Shown: piece after piece, positions 26,332 to 35,133 of the stretch
Layout of the letters: each line of letters starts with the position of its first letter
Position numbering within the stretch: position 1 is the first letter of the stretch
DNA from: Auraticoccus monumenti
GTDB lineage: Bacteria; Actinomycetota; Actinomycetes; Propionibacteriales; Propionibacteriaceae
Direction: 5' to 3'
Length of the DNA stretch: 64,000 nt
Assembly: GCF_900101785.1 (NCBI RefSeq)
Contig: NZ_LT629688.1
Location: 1,736,001-1,800,000, forward strand
Made by a program: the position numbers and the translations under genes
Notes under the pieces: model-generated
The model's input: only the letters and a program-made list of their open reading frames with translations
What the model was told of the DNA's origin: nothing
Database searches by the model: none

Positions 26332-28700
26332 GCCTCGACCTGACCGCGCCCTCGCAGGACGCCCGTCCGGCGGAACCGGTCCCGGGCACGAGCCCCTCCG
26401 CCTCCCCGGTCGGCGAGGTCACCCTGGAGCCGCTGCAGCTGCCGCGCGACCTGGACCTGCTGCACGTCTGGGTCACCCACCCGCGCTCGCGCTACTGGGG
26501 CATGCAGGGGGCCGACCGCGCCGCCGTCGAGCGGGCCTACGCCGCCATCGTGGCCGATCCCACCCACGACGCCTGGCTGGGCCGGGTCGAGGGGGAGCCG
26601 GCCTTCCTGGCCGAGACCTACCAGCCCGCGCACAGCGAGCTGGCCGCCCACTACCCGGTCCGCCCCGGCGACCTGGGGATGCACGTCCTGGTGGCCCCGC
26701 CCGAGCAGGCCCGGACCGGGTTCACCTCGGCGGTCTTCGCGGCCGTCGTGCAGCACTGCTTCGCCGACCCGGCCACCGTGCGGGTGGTGGTCGAGCCCGA
26801 CGTCGGCAACCGGCCCGTGGCGGCCAAGAACGCGGCCGCCGGCTTCGTGGTGGACCGGCTGGTCCGGCTCAGCGACAAGACCGCGGCGCTCTCCTTCTGC
26901 ACCAGGGAGGACTTCCGCACCAGCGCCCTCGGTCCCGAGCCGGCCGCACCCGCCGCGGAGTCCGCGGACCACCTGAGCCCCGAGCGCGGGGCGGAGGCGC
27001 ACCGCCACCTGGTGGCCAAGGCCCTCTCGGAGTTCAGCCACGAGCGGCTGCTCACCCCCCGCCGCTCCGGGGAGGGCTGGCTGGTGGAGACCTCCGCCGG
27101 CAGCGTCCGCTACACCTTCCGCGCCACCCGCCAGCCGATGGAGCACTGGGTGGTGGACCCGGCGAGCATCCGCCGGACGCGGGACGGCGCCCCCTGCGAG
27201 CTCGACGTGCTGGAGCTGGTGCTGGAGCTGCACGAGGTGCTCGGCATCCCCGACCACCTGCTCGGCACCTACCTGGAGGAGCTGAGCAGCACCCTGGCCG
27301 GTCTGGCCTACAAGCGCGCCTCCCACCGGCTCAGCGCCGCGGACCTGCTGCACGCCCCGTTCCAGCGCATCGAGGCCGCGATGACCGAGGGCCACCCGGC
27401 CTACCTGGCCAACAACGGCCGGATCGGGTTCGGCCGGGCCGCCCACGACACCTGGTCCCCGGAGGCCGGACGCCCCCAGCACCTGACCTGGCTTGCCGTC
27501 CGACGCAGCCACAGCCGGTTCAGCGGCGGCCGGGGGGTGGAGGAGGAGCGGCTGCTGGTCGAGGAGCTGGGTGCGGAGCAGCTGGCCGTCTTCCGCGAGC
27601 GGCTGACCTCCCTGGGCCTGGACCCGGGGGAGTACCGGATGCTCCCGGTCCACCCCTGGCAGTGGGACGCCCGGATCGCCGTCACCTTCGCCGCCGACGT
27701 GGCCCGCCGCGACCTGGTGCACCTGGGCCCGAGCCAGGACCGCTACCTCGCCCAGCAGTCCATCCGCACCTTCTTCAACGCCGACCGGCCCGACCGGCAC
27801 TACGTCAAGACCGCCCTGGCCATCCAGAACATGGGCTTCCTGCGCGGTCTGTCCGCGCGCTACATGGAGGCCACCCCGGCGATCAACGACTTCGTCGCCG
27901 ACCTGGTCGCCGCCGACCCCACGCTGCAGGAGTGCCGCTTCAGCGTGCTGCGGGAGCTGGCGGCGGTCGGCTGGACCGGCGGGGTGCACGCCCGGCTGCC
28001 CGCCGGCTCGCCCTACCAGAAGATGATCGCCTCGCTCTGGCGGGAGAGCCCGGTGCCCGGTCTGGCGGCCGACGAGCGCCTGGCCACGATGGCCTCGCTG
28101 CTGCACCGCGACGCCGCGGGCCGCTCGCACCTGGTCGAGCTGGTCCGGGCCTCGGGGCTGGGGGCGGAGGAGTGGGTGCGGCGCTACCTGCACGCCTACC
28201 TGCGCCCGGTGGTGCACTGCCTGGTCGCCCACGACCTGGCCTTCATGCCCCACGGGGAGAACCTGATCATGGTGCTGGTCGACCACGTCCCGGTGCGGAT
28301 GATCATGAAGGACATCGGCGAGGAGGTGGCCGTGCTGCGGGAGCGGGAGGTCCCGGCGGGGACCGAGCGCGTCGTCACGCCGGTGCCGGAGGACGTCCGG
28401 GCGCTGTCGGTGCAGACCGACGTCTTCGACGGCGTGCTGCGCTACGCGGCGGCGCTGCTGGACGGCGCGGGCGAGCTCCGGGTGGACCGCTTCTGGGCCC
28501 TGGTGGCGGAGTGCCTGGACCGGCACGAGGCCGACCACCCCGAGCTCGCGGGCCGGCTCGACCTGAGGGCGCCGCGCTTCGCCCACTCCTGCCTGAACCG
28601 GCTGCAGCTGCGGAACACCCTGCAGATGGTGGACCTCAGCGACCAGACGGCCTCGTTGATCATGACCGGGACGCTGGCCAACCCGGTGGCGCGGGCGTGA
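26328..28700 (+). CDS. Fused GNAT acyltransferase and IucA/IucC NIS siderophore synthetase
   Basis: A 790-residue fusion of two steps that are separate proteins (DesC and DesD) in desferrioxamine clusters. Residues ~30-200 are an IucB/RhbD-type GNAT (LLHVWVTHPRSRYWGMQG, FLAETYQPAHSELAAHYPV, RVVVEPDVGNRPVAAKNA), expected to acylate the N-hydroxylated amine. Residues ~225-790 are a NIS synthetase (EGHPAYLANNGRIGFG with the family HP, MLPVHPWQWD, HYVKTALAIQNMGFLRGLS, MPHGENLIMVLVDHVPVRMI) that joins and perhaps macrocyclises the units with ATP. ATG 26328 overlaps the hydroxylase stop by 4 nt. No frameshift is seen at the junction, so the fusion looks real. Product predicted, not proven. Confidence 0.88.
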   Translation: MSLDLTAPSQDARPAEPVPGTSPSASPVGEVTLEPLQLPRDLDLLHVWVTHPRSRYWGMQGADRAAVERAYAAIVADPTHDAWLGRVEGEPAFLAETYQPAHSELAAHYPVRPGDLGMHVLVAPPEQARTGFTSAVFAAVVQHCFADPATVRVVVEPDVGNRPVAAKNAAAGFVVDRLVRLSDKTAALSFCTREDFRTSALGPEPAAPAAESADHLSPERGAEAHRHLVAKALSEFSHERLLTPRRSGEGWLVETSAGSVRYTFRATRQPMEHWVVDPASIRRTRDGAPCELDVLELVLELHEVLGIPDHLLGTYLEELSSTLAGLAYKRASHRLSAADLLHAPFQRIEAAMTEGHPAYLANNGRIGFGRAAHDTWSPEAGRPQHLTWLAVRRSHSRFSGGRGVEEERLLVEELGAEQLAVFRERLTSLGLDPGEYRMLPVHPWQWDARIAVTFAADVARRDLVHLGPSQDRYLAQQSIRTFFNADRPDRHYVKTALAIQNMGFLRGLSARYMEATPAINDFVADLVAADPTLQECRFSVLRELAAVGWTGGVHARLPAGSPYQKMIASLWRESPVPGLAADERLATMASLLHRDAAGRSHLVELVRASGLGAEEWVRRYLHAYLRPVVHCLVAHDLAFMPHGENLIMVLVDHVPVRMIMKDIGEEVAVLREREVPAGTERVVTPVPEDVRALSVQTDVFDGVLRYAAALLDGAGELRVDRFWALVAECLDRHEADHPELAGRLDLRAPRFAHSCLNRLQLRNTLQMVDLSDQTASLIMTGTLANPVARA

Positions 28701-30793
28701 CCGGGGAGGTCCGCCGGGACGCGTACGGCATCCCGCACCTGCGTGCCCCCGACGTCCTGGCGCTGGCCCGCCTGCAGGGCCGGGTGGCCGCGCAGGACCG
28801 CGCCTGGCAGATGGAGCTGGAGCGCTGGCGGATGGAGGGCCGGACCGCCGAGACGCTCGGTCCGGCCTGGCTGGGCTGGGACGTCTTCGCCCGCCAGGTC
28901 CGTCTCGAGGCGACCGCCCGGGCCGCCTTCGAGGCGCTGGACCCGGCGACCCGCGCCTGGGTGGAGGCCTACGTCGAGGGGGTCGACGAGGCGCTGCCCG
29001 CCGCGGCCGGCCGGTCCCCGGAGCTGGCCGGGCTCGGGGTGACGGCGAGCACCGTGCGCCCCTGGGCCCCGTGGACGCCGCTCGGGGTGTTCTTCGTCCA
29101 GCACGTCCTCTTCGCCAGCTTCCCCGGCAAGCTCTGGCGCTCGCTGGTGGCCGAGCGGCTCGGTCCCGACGCGCTCGACCTGCTCTCCATCGAGGGCGCC
29201 ACCGGGGGCAGCAACGCCGTCGGCGTCGCCGGGCGGCACACCGACTCGGGGCTGCCGGTCATCGCCGGCGACCCGCACCGCACCATCGAGCTGCCCGGCG
29301 TCTACGCCCAGGTGCGGCTGGCCTGCCCCGACTTCGACGTGGTCGGGCTGGCCTTCCCCGGGGTGCCGGGCGTCCAGCACTTCGGGCACGCCGGCGAGGT
29401 GGCCTGGGCCATCACCAATGCGATGGCCGACTACCAGGACCTCTACCGCGAGGAGCTGCGGACCGGCCCGGACGGCCTCCAGGTGCGCGAGGCCGACGGC
29501 TGGCGGGCGGCCGCGCCGTCCACCGAGACGGTGCGCGTGCGCGACGCCGACCCCGTCGAGGTGACGGTCCTGGTCACCGCCCGCGGACCTGTGGTCACCG
29601 GGCTCGACCCCTCCTCCGCGCCCGGCTCGGACCCGGCCCCGGTGCACTCGCTGCGGGTGCCCAGCCAGGTGGGCGCCGACCTCGGCTTCGGAGCCCTGCT
29701 CCCGCTGCTGCGCAGCCGCAGCACCGAGGACGTCGAGCGGGCCCTCGACGCCTGGGTCGAGCCGGTGAACAGCGTCGTCGTGGCCGACACCACCGGTCGG
29801 CTCCGCCACCTGCTCGCTGGCCGCGTCCCGGACCGGGACGCCAGGCTGCGACGGCTCCCCGGACGCGGGTGGGACCCCGCCGACCGGTGGCGGCCCGGGT
29901 GGGTCGCGCGCCCGGCCCGCGACGTCGAGGACCACGTGGTCAACGCCAACGACCGGGCCAGCGGCGGCGGCCTCGGCGAGGAGTACGCCCCGCCGCACCG
30001 GGCGCTCCGTCTCGACGAGCTGGTCCGCGAGCAGGTCGCCGCCGGTCCGGTCACCCCGGCCGGCGCGTCCCGGCTGTCGCTGGACACGAAGCTCGGCGCG
30101 GTCGAGGTGGCCCGCCCCTTCCTGGCCCGGGCGCAGGTCGCCGACGCCGCCGAGGTGCTGCGCCGCCGGCTGCTGGACTGGGACGCCCGGTGCGACGCGG
30201 GCAGCCCCACCGCCGGCGCGTGGGCCGACTGGCGCCACGAGCTGGTCGCCTGGTTCGTGGCCCACCCGGCGCTGGCCCCGTTGCAGCAGCCGCACCCCCA
30301 CGCCGCCCTCTTCGGCCCCTGGCTGCACGTCCCCGCCCGGGTGGGGCTGGCCTGGGAGCGGCTGCTCACGCGGGGCGCGGTCCTGGGCATCGACCCCGAC
30401 GAGGGCGTGCGGGTGGCGCTGGAGCGTGCCGCCGCCCGTGCCGACGCACGTCCCTGGGGAGAGCGGCACCGGCTGGCCGCCGACCACGGGCTGGGCCGGA
30501 GCACCGGGACGGACGTGCCGCTGGCCGGGGACGCGAACTGCGTGCTGGCCACCTCCACCGCCCCGGGGGTGGGCGACAGCGCGGTGAAGGGGCCGGTGGC
30601 CCGCTACGTGTGGGACCTCGCCGACCGTGGTCGCAGCGGCTGGGTCGTCCCCTTCGGCAGCTCCGGGGACCCCGGCAGCCCCCACCACCTCGACCAGCTC
30701 CCGCTGTGGCTGTCCGGAGAGCTGGTCCCGCTGGTCACCGACTGGGACCGGCTCGTCCCCGACCCCACCCCCGAGCCCGAGGAGCCCCGATGA
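28697..30793 (+). CDS. Penicillin acylase family Ntn hydrolase in the siderophore operon
   Basis: A 698-residue protein that starts directly in the alpha-chain fold (VRRDAYGIPHLRA, GRVAAQDRAWQMELERWRMEGR) with no signal peptide, unlike most exported penicillin and AHL acylases. The predicted self-processing site is before Ser172 in ATGGSNAVGVAG, giving chains of about 171 and 527 residues. GDPHR, VVNANDRASG and a late SWGWVVPFGSSGDPGSPHH-like segment support the family. It overlaps the synthetase stop (GTGA) and is followed, with a 4-nt overlap, by a GNAT. Acylases accompany some desferrioxamine clusters. It may trim or exchange an acyl group on the siderophore, or degrade it inside the cell. 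The substrate is unknown. Confidence 0.85.
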   Translation: MTGEVRRDAYGIPHLRAPDVLALARLQGRVAAQDRAWQMELERWRMEGRTAETLGPAWLGWDVFARQVRLEATARAAFEALDPATRAWVEAYVEGVDEALPAAAGRSPELAGLGVTASTVRPWAPWTPLGVFFVQHVLFASFPGKLWRSLVAERLGPDALDLLSIEGATGGSNAVGVAGRHTDSGLPVIAGDPHRTIELPGVYAQVRLACPDFDVVGLAFPGVPGVQHFGHAGEVAWAITNAMADYQDLYREELRTGPDGLQVREADGWRAAAPSTETVRVRDADPVEVTVLVTARGPVVTGLDPSSAPGSDPAPVHSLRVPSQVGADLGFGALLPLLRSRSTEDVERALDAWVEPVNSVVVADTTGRLRHLLAGRVPDRDARLRRLPGRGWDPADRWRPGWVARPARDVEDHVVNANDRASGGGLGEEYAPPHRALRLDELVREQVAAGPVTPAGASRLSLDTKLGAVEVARPFLARAQVADAAEVLRRRLLDWDARCDAGSPTAGAWADWRHELVAWFVAHPALAPLQQPHPHAALFGPWLHVPARVGLAWERLLTRGAVLGIDPDEGVRVALERAAARADARPWGERHRLAADHGLGRSTGTDVPLAGDANCVLATSTAPGVGDSAVKGPVARYVWDLADRGRSGWVVPFGSSGDPGSPHHLDQLPLWLSGELVPLVTDWDRLVPDPTPEPEEPR

Positions 30794-31395
30794 GCGCCGT
30801 CCCCACCTGGTCCACCACCGACCGCGTGCTGGGCGAGGTCGAGGTGAGCGTGCTGCGGGTCCAGGGGGGCAGCCCCGACCTGGTCCGGGTGCACGCCTGG
30901 GTGAGCGAGGAGCGGGCCCGGTTCTGGGGCATGGTCGGTAGGTCGCTGGAGGAGGTCACCCGGATCTACCGGTTCCTGGACGGGCTGGAGACCCACCACG
31001 CCTGGATGGTGCGGGTCGGTGGCCGCGCGGCCGCGCTGCTGCAGACGTACCAGCCCGAGCACGACCCGGTGGGGGACTGCTACCCCGTGCAGGAGGGTGA
31101 CCTCGGGCTGCACCTGCTGCTGGGTCCGGCCGAGGACGCGCCCGGCGCCGGGTTCACCGGGCGGCTGGGAGCCGCGCTGGCCCCCTGGTTCTTCGCCGAC
31201 CCCGGGGTGCAGCGGCTGGTGGTCGAGCCCGACGCCCGCAACGAGAAGGCGGTGGCCCGGCTGCGGCGCAGCGGTTTCGAGCTCGGGCCGGAGATCGAGC
31301 TCCCGACCAAGAGGGCGGTCCTGGCCTTCCTGACGCGCGGGCGCTTCGAGGCGCTGCAGCAGCTGGCCGCGCACGGGGCCCCGACCCCGGCCTGA
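30790..31395 (+). CDS. Second IucB/RhbD-type GNAT acyltransferase of the siderophore operon
   Basis: A 201-residue stand-alone GNAT, clearly a paralogue of the domain fused to the NIS synthetase. Shared pattern: VHAWVSEERARFWGMVG, LLQTYQPEHDPVGDCYPV, GDLGLHLLLGP and RLVVEPDARNEKAVARLRR in the same order. Its likely job is acyl transfer to a hydroxylamine or free amine using an acyl-CoA. Two such activities in one operon suggest two different acyl groups, or an end-capping step. It is the last gene; a hairpin follows at 31407. Confidence 0.86.
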   Translation: MSAVPTWSTTDRVLGEVEVSVLRVQGGSPDLVRVHAWVSEERARFWGMVGRSLEEVTRIYRFLDGLETHHAWMVRVGGRAAALLQTYQPEHDPVGDCYPVQEGDLGLHLLLGPAEDAPGAGFTGRLGAALAPWFFADPGVQRLVVEPDARNEKAVARLRRSGFELGPEIELPTKRAVLAFLTRGRFEALQQLAAHGAPTPA

Positions 31396-31406
31396 AAGGG
31401 ACTGCC

Positions 31407-31429
31407 GGCTGTCTGCTCAACCGACAGCC
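31407..31429 (+). terminator. Hairpin closing the siderophore operon
   Basis: GGCTGTC (31407-31413) and GACAGCC (31423-31429) form a 7-bp stem with a 9-nt loop, 12 bp after the last stop. No T-run is present. Confidence 0.5.
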
Positions 31430-31729
31430 CCATTCCGGACTACCCGCACGCGGGGTGTCTCACGCCCGGCGAGGCTCCTCGCGGCTCCACCCGGGGTGAG
31501 GGAAGGGAGTGGTTCCCCGGCCCCGTCCCGGTCGCATCCCGCGCGGGTCCGCGATGGTTACGCTCTCACGCGACCGGCCGGAAGAGGCGTCCACCGGCCA
31601 GGTGTGATCCATCTCACGCCTCTCCGGTGCATCCAGGGTGGGACCGCAGGCCTCGACGCGACCGCGCCGCGCCGCCGACCGGCGGACGGCCTCCGCCGAA
31701 GAGGTCGTGGCCGAACCGTCGCCTCGCCA

Positions 31730-31743
31730 TGAGAGCGCTCTCT
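31730..31743. promoter_or_regulatory. LacI/CebR-type operator, upstream copy
   Basis: TGAGAGCGCTCTCT, a 14-bp palindrome with one mismatch, overlapping the first base of the -35 box. It closely resembles the streptomycete CebR operator TGGGAGCGCTCCCA. Its centre is 57 bp from the downstream copy. Confidence 0.7.
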
Positions 31744-31786
31744 TGACTCCGGGCAGGAGCGCGGTGCACTCTTGCTGCACCGAGCG

Positions 31787-31800
31787 TGAGAGCGCTCTCA
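31787..31800. promoter_or_regulatory. LacI/CebR-type operator, downstream copy
   Basis: TGAGAGCGCTCTCA is a perfect 14-bp palindrome placed just past the expected transcription start. With the upstream copy it brackets the promoter, so one tetramer could loop the DNA or two dimers could bind. The likely ligand protein is the LacI-family regulator at 36619. Confidence 0.75.
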
Positions 31801-31913
31801 CAGGTCGTCCGGCTCGAGCCGGACGCCTGCTGCGACGTGCGGTCAGGAGGTTCCGCCGCCGTCCCGCACCGACCAACCGCACCGCAGCACGCATGCGACA
31901 CAAGGGAGTGAAC

Positions 31914-33239
31914 GTGAAGATCAACCGCAGCCTGACCACCGCCGTGGCGGTCACGGCATCGATGGCACTGCTGGCCGGATGCGCCGGTGGAGCCGACGAC
32001 GGCGCCGCCGGCTCGGGTGGGGCCCAGCCGGGTGAGGAGGTGACGCTCACCGTCACCACCTTCGGCACCTTCGGCTACGAGGACCTGTACGAGGAGTACG
32101 AGGCCACCCACCCGGGCGTCACCATCGAGGCCACCAACATCGACACCGGCGGCAACGCCCGCACCGACACCTTCACCAAGCTCTCCGCCGGCTCCGGTCT
32201 CTCCGACGTGGTGGCCATCGAGGAGGGCTGGCTGGGGGCCGTGATGGAGGTGTCGGACAACTTCGTCGACCTCCGCGAGCACGGCATCGAGGACCGCAAG
32301 GCCGACTGGGTCCCCTGGAAGTACGACCAGGCCACCGACCCCGAGGGTCGTGTGATCGGCTACGGCACCGACATCGGTCCCCAGGGCATCTGCTACTCCA
32401 CCGAGGCCTTCGAGGCCGCGGGTCTCCCCACCGACCGCGAGGAGGTCGCCGAGCTGATGGGCGGGGACAGCGCCACCTGGGAGGGCTACTTCGAGCTCGG
32501 GGAGCAGTACCAGGAGGAGACCGGCAAGGCCTGGTACGACCACTCCGGGTTCGTCTGGAACGCCATGGTGAACCAGATGCCCGAGGGCTACTACAAGGCC
32601 GACGGCACGTTGAACGTCGAGGGCAACGCCGCGATGCGGGCCCAGTTCGACCTGCTGGGCCAGGCCACCGAGGGTGGCCTCTCGGCCAACCAGACCGCCT
32701 GGGACTGGAACAAGGGCAAGTCCTTCCTCGACGGCAGCTTCGCCACCTTCGTCTGCCCCGGCTGGATGCTCGGCGTGATGCAGGGCCAGATCGAGACCGC
32801 TGGCGGTGGTGCCGACAACGGCTGGGACTTCGCCGACGTCTTCCCCGGCGGTCCGGCCAACTGGGGCGGCGCCTTCCTGGCCGTGCCCGAGAGCTCGGAG
32901 AACGTCGACGCCGCCACCGAGCTCGCCAGCTGGCTGACCGAGCCCGAGCAGCAGGTGAAGCAGTCGGCCGCGGCCGGCAACTTCCCGAGCACCGTCGAGG
33001 CCCAGGCCACGCTGGCCGAGGAGGGGACCCCGAACGAGTTCTTCAACGGCGCCCCGACCGGCCAGATCCTCGCCGCCCGCGCCGAGGGCGTCCAGGCCCA
33101 GTTCAAGGGTCGTGACGACTCCCTCATCCAGGAGAACGTCTTCGGCCCCGCGCTGAAGAAGCTCGACGCCGGCAAGCTCGACACCGCCGGTGCCTGGGAC
33201 GAGGCCGTCAACCTGCTCAACCAGGTCGTCGAGCAGTGA
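31914..33239 (+). CDS. Sugar ABC transporter substrate-binding lipoprotein (CebE-like)
   Basis: Catches an oligosaccharide outside the cell and delivers it to the two permeases that follow. The 441-residue protein has a signal peptide with lipobox LLAGC (lipidated Cys23) and a Gly/Ala-rich linker. Family 1 extracellular solute-binding features include VTLTVTTFGTFGYEDLYEEYE and KSFLDGSFATFVCPGWMLG. GTG 31914 has AAGGGAG 5 nt upstream; earlier starts at 31893 or 31908 would only add residues before the signal peptide. The operon context suggests cellobiose or another beta-glucoside. The stop overlaps the next gene by 4 nt. Confidence 0.88.
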   Translation: MKINRSLTTAVAVTASMALLAGCAGGADDGAAGSGGAQPGEEVTLTVTTFGTFGYEDLYEEYEATHPGVTIEATNIDTGGNARTDTFTKLSAGSGLSDVVAIEEGWLGAVMEVSDNFVDLREHGIEDRKADWVPWKYDQATDPEGRVIGYGTDIGPQGICYSTEAFEAAGLPTDREEVAELMGGDSATWEGYFELGEQYQEETGKAWYDHSGFVWNAMVNQMPEGYYKADGTLNVEGNAAMRAQFDLLGQATEGGLSANQTAWDWNKGKSFLDGSFATFVCPGWMLGVMQGQIETAGGGADNGWDFADVFPGGPANWGGAFLAVPESSENVDAATELASWLTEPEQQVKQSAAAGNFPSTVEAQATLAEEGTPNEFFNGAPTGQILAARAEGVQAQFKGRDDSLIQENVFGPALKKLDAGKLDTAGAWDEAVNLLNQVVEQ

Positions 33240-34219
33240 CCACCACCGCTCCCCGGCTCGACGAGCGGGTCGCTCCGCCCGTCGGGCCGGGCGGGCGGGA
33301 CCGCCTCACCCGGCGTCAGCGGATGTCCCGGTTCGACGTTAAGGTCTCGCCCTACCTCTACGTCTCCCCGTTCTTCCTGCTCTTCGCGCTGGTGGGGGCG
33401 TTCCCGCTGCTCTACACGCTGGTCGTCTCGCTGCACGAGTGGGACCTGCTCAAGGGGCAGGGCGAGTTCGTCGGGCTGGCCAACTTCGCCGAGGTCCTGG
33501 CCGACCCGATGTTCTGGAACTCCATCCGCAACACCGTCTCGATCTTCCTGCTCTCCGCCGTCCCGCAGCTGCTGGTGGCCCTGCTGGTCGCCTTCCTGCT
33601 GGACCAGGGGCTCCGCTCCGCCGGCTTCTGGCGGATGAGCGTGCTGGTGCCCTACGTCGTCACCCCGGTCGCGGTGGCGATCATCTTCTCCAGCGCCTTC
33701 AGCGAGGCCGACGGCCTGGTGAACAACCTGCTCAACGTGGTGGGCATCGAGGACCAGGCCTGGAAGAACGACCGGTTCCTGTCCAACGTGGCTATCGCGA
33801 GCATGGTCAACTGGCGCTGGACCGGCTACAACGCGCTGATCCTGCTGGCCGCCATGCAGGCCATCCCGCGCGAGCACCTCGAGTCCGCGGCCATCGACGG
33901 GGCGGGCGCGCTGCGCCGGTTCCTGTCGATCACGATCCCCGGCATCCGCCCCACCCTGATCTTCGTGGTGATCACCGCCACCATCGGCGGTCTGCAGATC
34001 TTCGCCGAGCCGCGGCTGTTCGACGTCTCCACCGCCGGGGGCATCGGCGGCTCGGACCGCCAGTTCCAGACCACCGTGCTGTTCATGTGGGAGATGGCCT
34101 TCTTCCGCCGCGACTTCGGCGAGGCCGCCGCCGTGGCCTGGCTGCTCTTCGTGCTGGTGGTCGGTATCGGCATGATCAACTTCGCCATCACCCGTCGCAT
34201 CGCTGGAGGACGTCGATGA
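33236..34219 (+). CDS. Sugar ABC transporter permease, MalF type (CebF-like)
   Basis: Inner-membrane permease of 327 residues with about six membrane helices, for example YVSPFFLLFALVGAFPLLYT and SIFLLSAVPQLLVALLVAFL. The ATPase-contact (EAA) loop is seen in PREHLESAAIDGAGALRRFL. It starts with GTG overlapping the binding-protein stop and its own stop overlaps the next permease by 4 nt. No ATPase gene is in the operon; in streptomycetes the shared MsiK serves such systems from elsewhere. Confidence 0.9.
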   Translation: MTTTAPRLDERVAPPVGPGGRDRLTRRQRMSRFDVKVSPYLYVSPFFLLFALVGAFPLLYTLVVSLHEWDLLKGQGEFVGLANFAEVLADPMFWNSIRNTVSIFLLSAVPQLLVALLVAFLLDQGLRSAGFWRMSVLVPYVVTPVAVAIIFSSAFSEADGLVNNLLNVVGIEDQAWKNDRFLSNVAIASMVNWRWTGYNALILLAAMQAIPREHLESAAIDGAGALRRFLSITIPGIRPTLIFVVITATIGGLQIFAEPRLFDVSTAGGIGGSDRQFQTTVLFMWEMAFFRRDFGEAAAVAWLLFVLVVGIGMINFAITRRIAGGRR

Positions 34220-35133
34220 CCGCCCTGGACACCCCCGCCACCGCCACCGCGCTGGTGGCGCCGCCCGCGGAGCCCGCTCCGCGGCGCCGCCGCCGGCCCG
34301 GGGCGGGCACGGCCGGTCTGGGCAGCCGTCCCGGCTTCCTGGTCTACGGCCTGCTGATCGCCTTCGTGGCCGGCTCGGTCTACCCGCTGTGGTGGTCCTT
34401 CGTGGTCGGCTCGACCAGCAACGCCACGGTGGGGGAGACCCTGCCGCTGCTGCCGGGTGGCAACTTCTTCGCCAACGCGGTCACCGTGCTGGACGCCATC
34501 CCGTTCTGGAAGGCGCTGGCCAACTCGGTGATCATCTCCGGGGTGATCACGCTCTCGGTGATCACCTTCTCCACGCTGGCCGGCTACGCCTTCGCCAAGC
34601 TGCGCTTCCGTGGCCGGGACGCGCTGATGATCACGGTGGTGGCCACCATGGCCATCCCCACCCAGCTGGGGATCATCCCGCTGTTCATCGTGATGCGTGA
34701 GCTCGGTTGGACCGGAACCCTGGGTGCGGTCATCGTGCCGAACCTGGTGACCGCCTTCGGGGTCTTCTTCATGCGCCAGTACCTGGTCGACGTGATCCCC
34801 GACGAGCTGGTCGAGGCCGCCCGGATGGACGGGGCCAACCAGCTCCGGACGTTCTGGCACGTGGCGGTGCCCGCCGCGCGACCGGCGATGGCCATCCTCG
34901 GTCTCTTCACCTTCATGATGGCCTGGACCGACTACCTGTGGCCGCTGGTCGTGCTCGGTCCCCGGAACCCGACCCTGCAGACGGCGCTCAGCCAGCTGCA
35001 GTCCGGCTACTACGTCGACTACTCGGTCGTGCTGACCGGGGCCGTGCTGGCCACCCTCCCGCTGCTGGTGCTCTTCGCGCTGGCCGGGCGGCAGCTGATC
35101 GCCGGCATCATGCAGGGGGCGGTGAAGGGATGA
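34216..35133 (+). CDS. Sugar ABC transporter permease, MalG type (CebG-like)
   Basis: Second permease, 305 residues, about six helices (GFLVYGLLIAFVAGSVYPLW, ALMITVVATMAIPTQLGIIP). The EAA loop is in PDELVEAARMDGANQLRTFW. A Pro/Arg-rich cytosolic N-terminus precedes the first helix. ATG 34216 overlaps the MalF-type stop, and its stop overlaps the GH1 gene start by 4 nt, so all four genes are coupled. Confidence 0.9.
   Translation: MTALDTPATATALVAPPAEPAPRRRRRPGAGTAGLGSRPGFLVYGLLIAFVAGSVYPLWWSFVVGSTSNATVGETLPLLPGGNFFANAVTVLDAIPFWKALANSVIISGVITLSVITFSTLAGYAFAKLRFRGRDALMITVVATMAIPTQLGIIPLFIVMRELGWTGTLGAVIVPNLVTAFGVFFMRQYLVDVIPDELVEAARMDGANQLRTFWHVAVPAARPAMAILGLFTFMMAWTDYLWPLVVLGPRNPTLQTALSQLQSGYYVDYSVVLTGAVLATLPLLVLFALAGRQLIAGIMQGAVKG

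Larger units (their letters stand above)
31430..31913 (+). promoter_or_regulatory. Regulatory region of the cellobiose-type operon
   Basis: This gap has no supported gene. It holds two LacI-type palindromes around a promoter: TTGACT (31743-31748), 16 bp, then TGCACT (31765-31770). A lone operator half-site CGCTCTCA occurs at 31561-31568. The leader from about 31777 to the start at 31914 is roughly 135 nt and carries the downstream operator. The upstream half (31430-31720) shows nothing else recognisable. Confidence 0.55.

Noticed and set aside
26091-28586. 831-codon minus-strand open frame over the siderophore synthetase
   Set aside because: Antisense of the GNAT/IucA-IucC fusion. Its composition is that of a shadow frame.
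28600-28760. Possible frameshift or gene break between the NIS synthetase and acylase
   Set aside because: The synthetase ends in the family C-terminus (LQLRNTLQMVDLSDQTASLI) and the next gene starts in a GTGA overlap, so these are two normal coupled genes.
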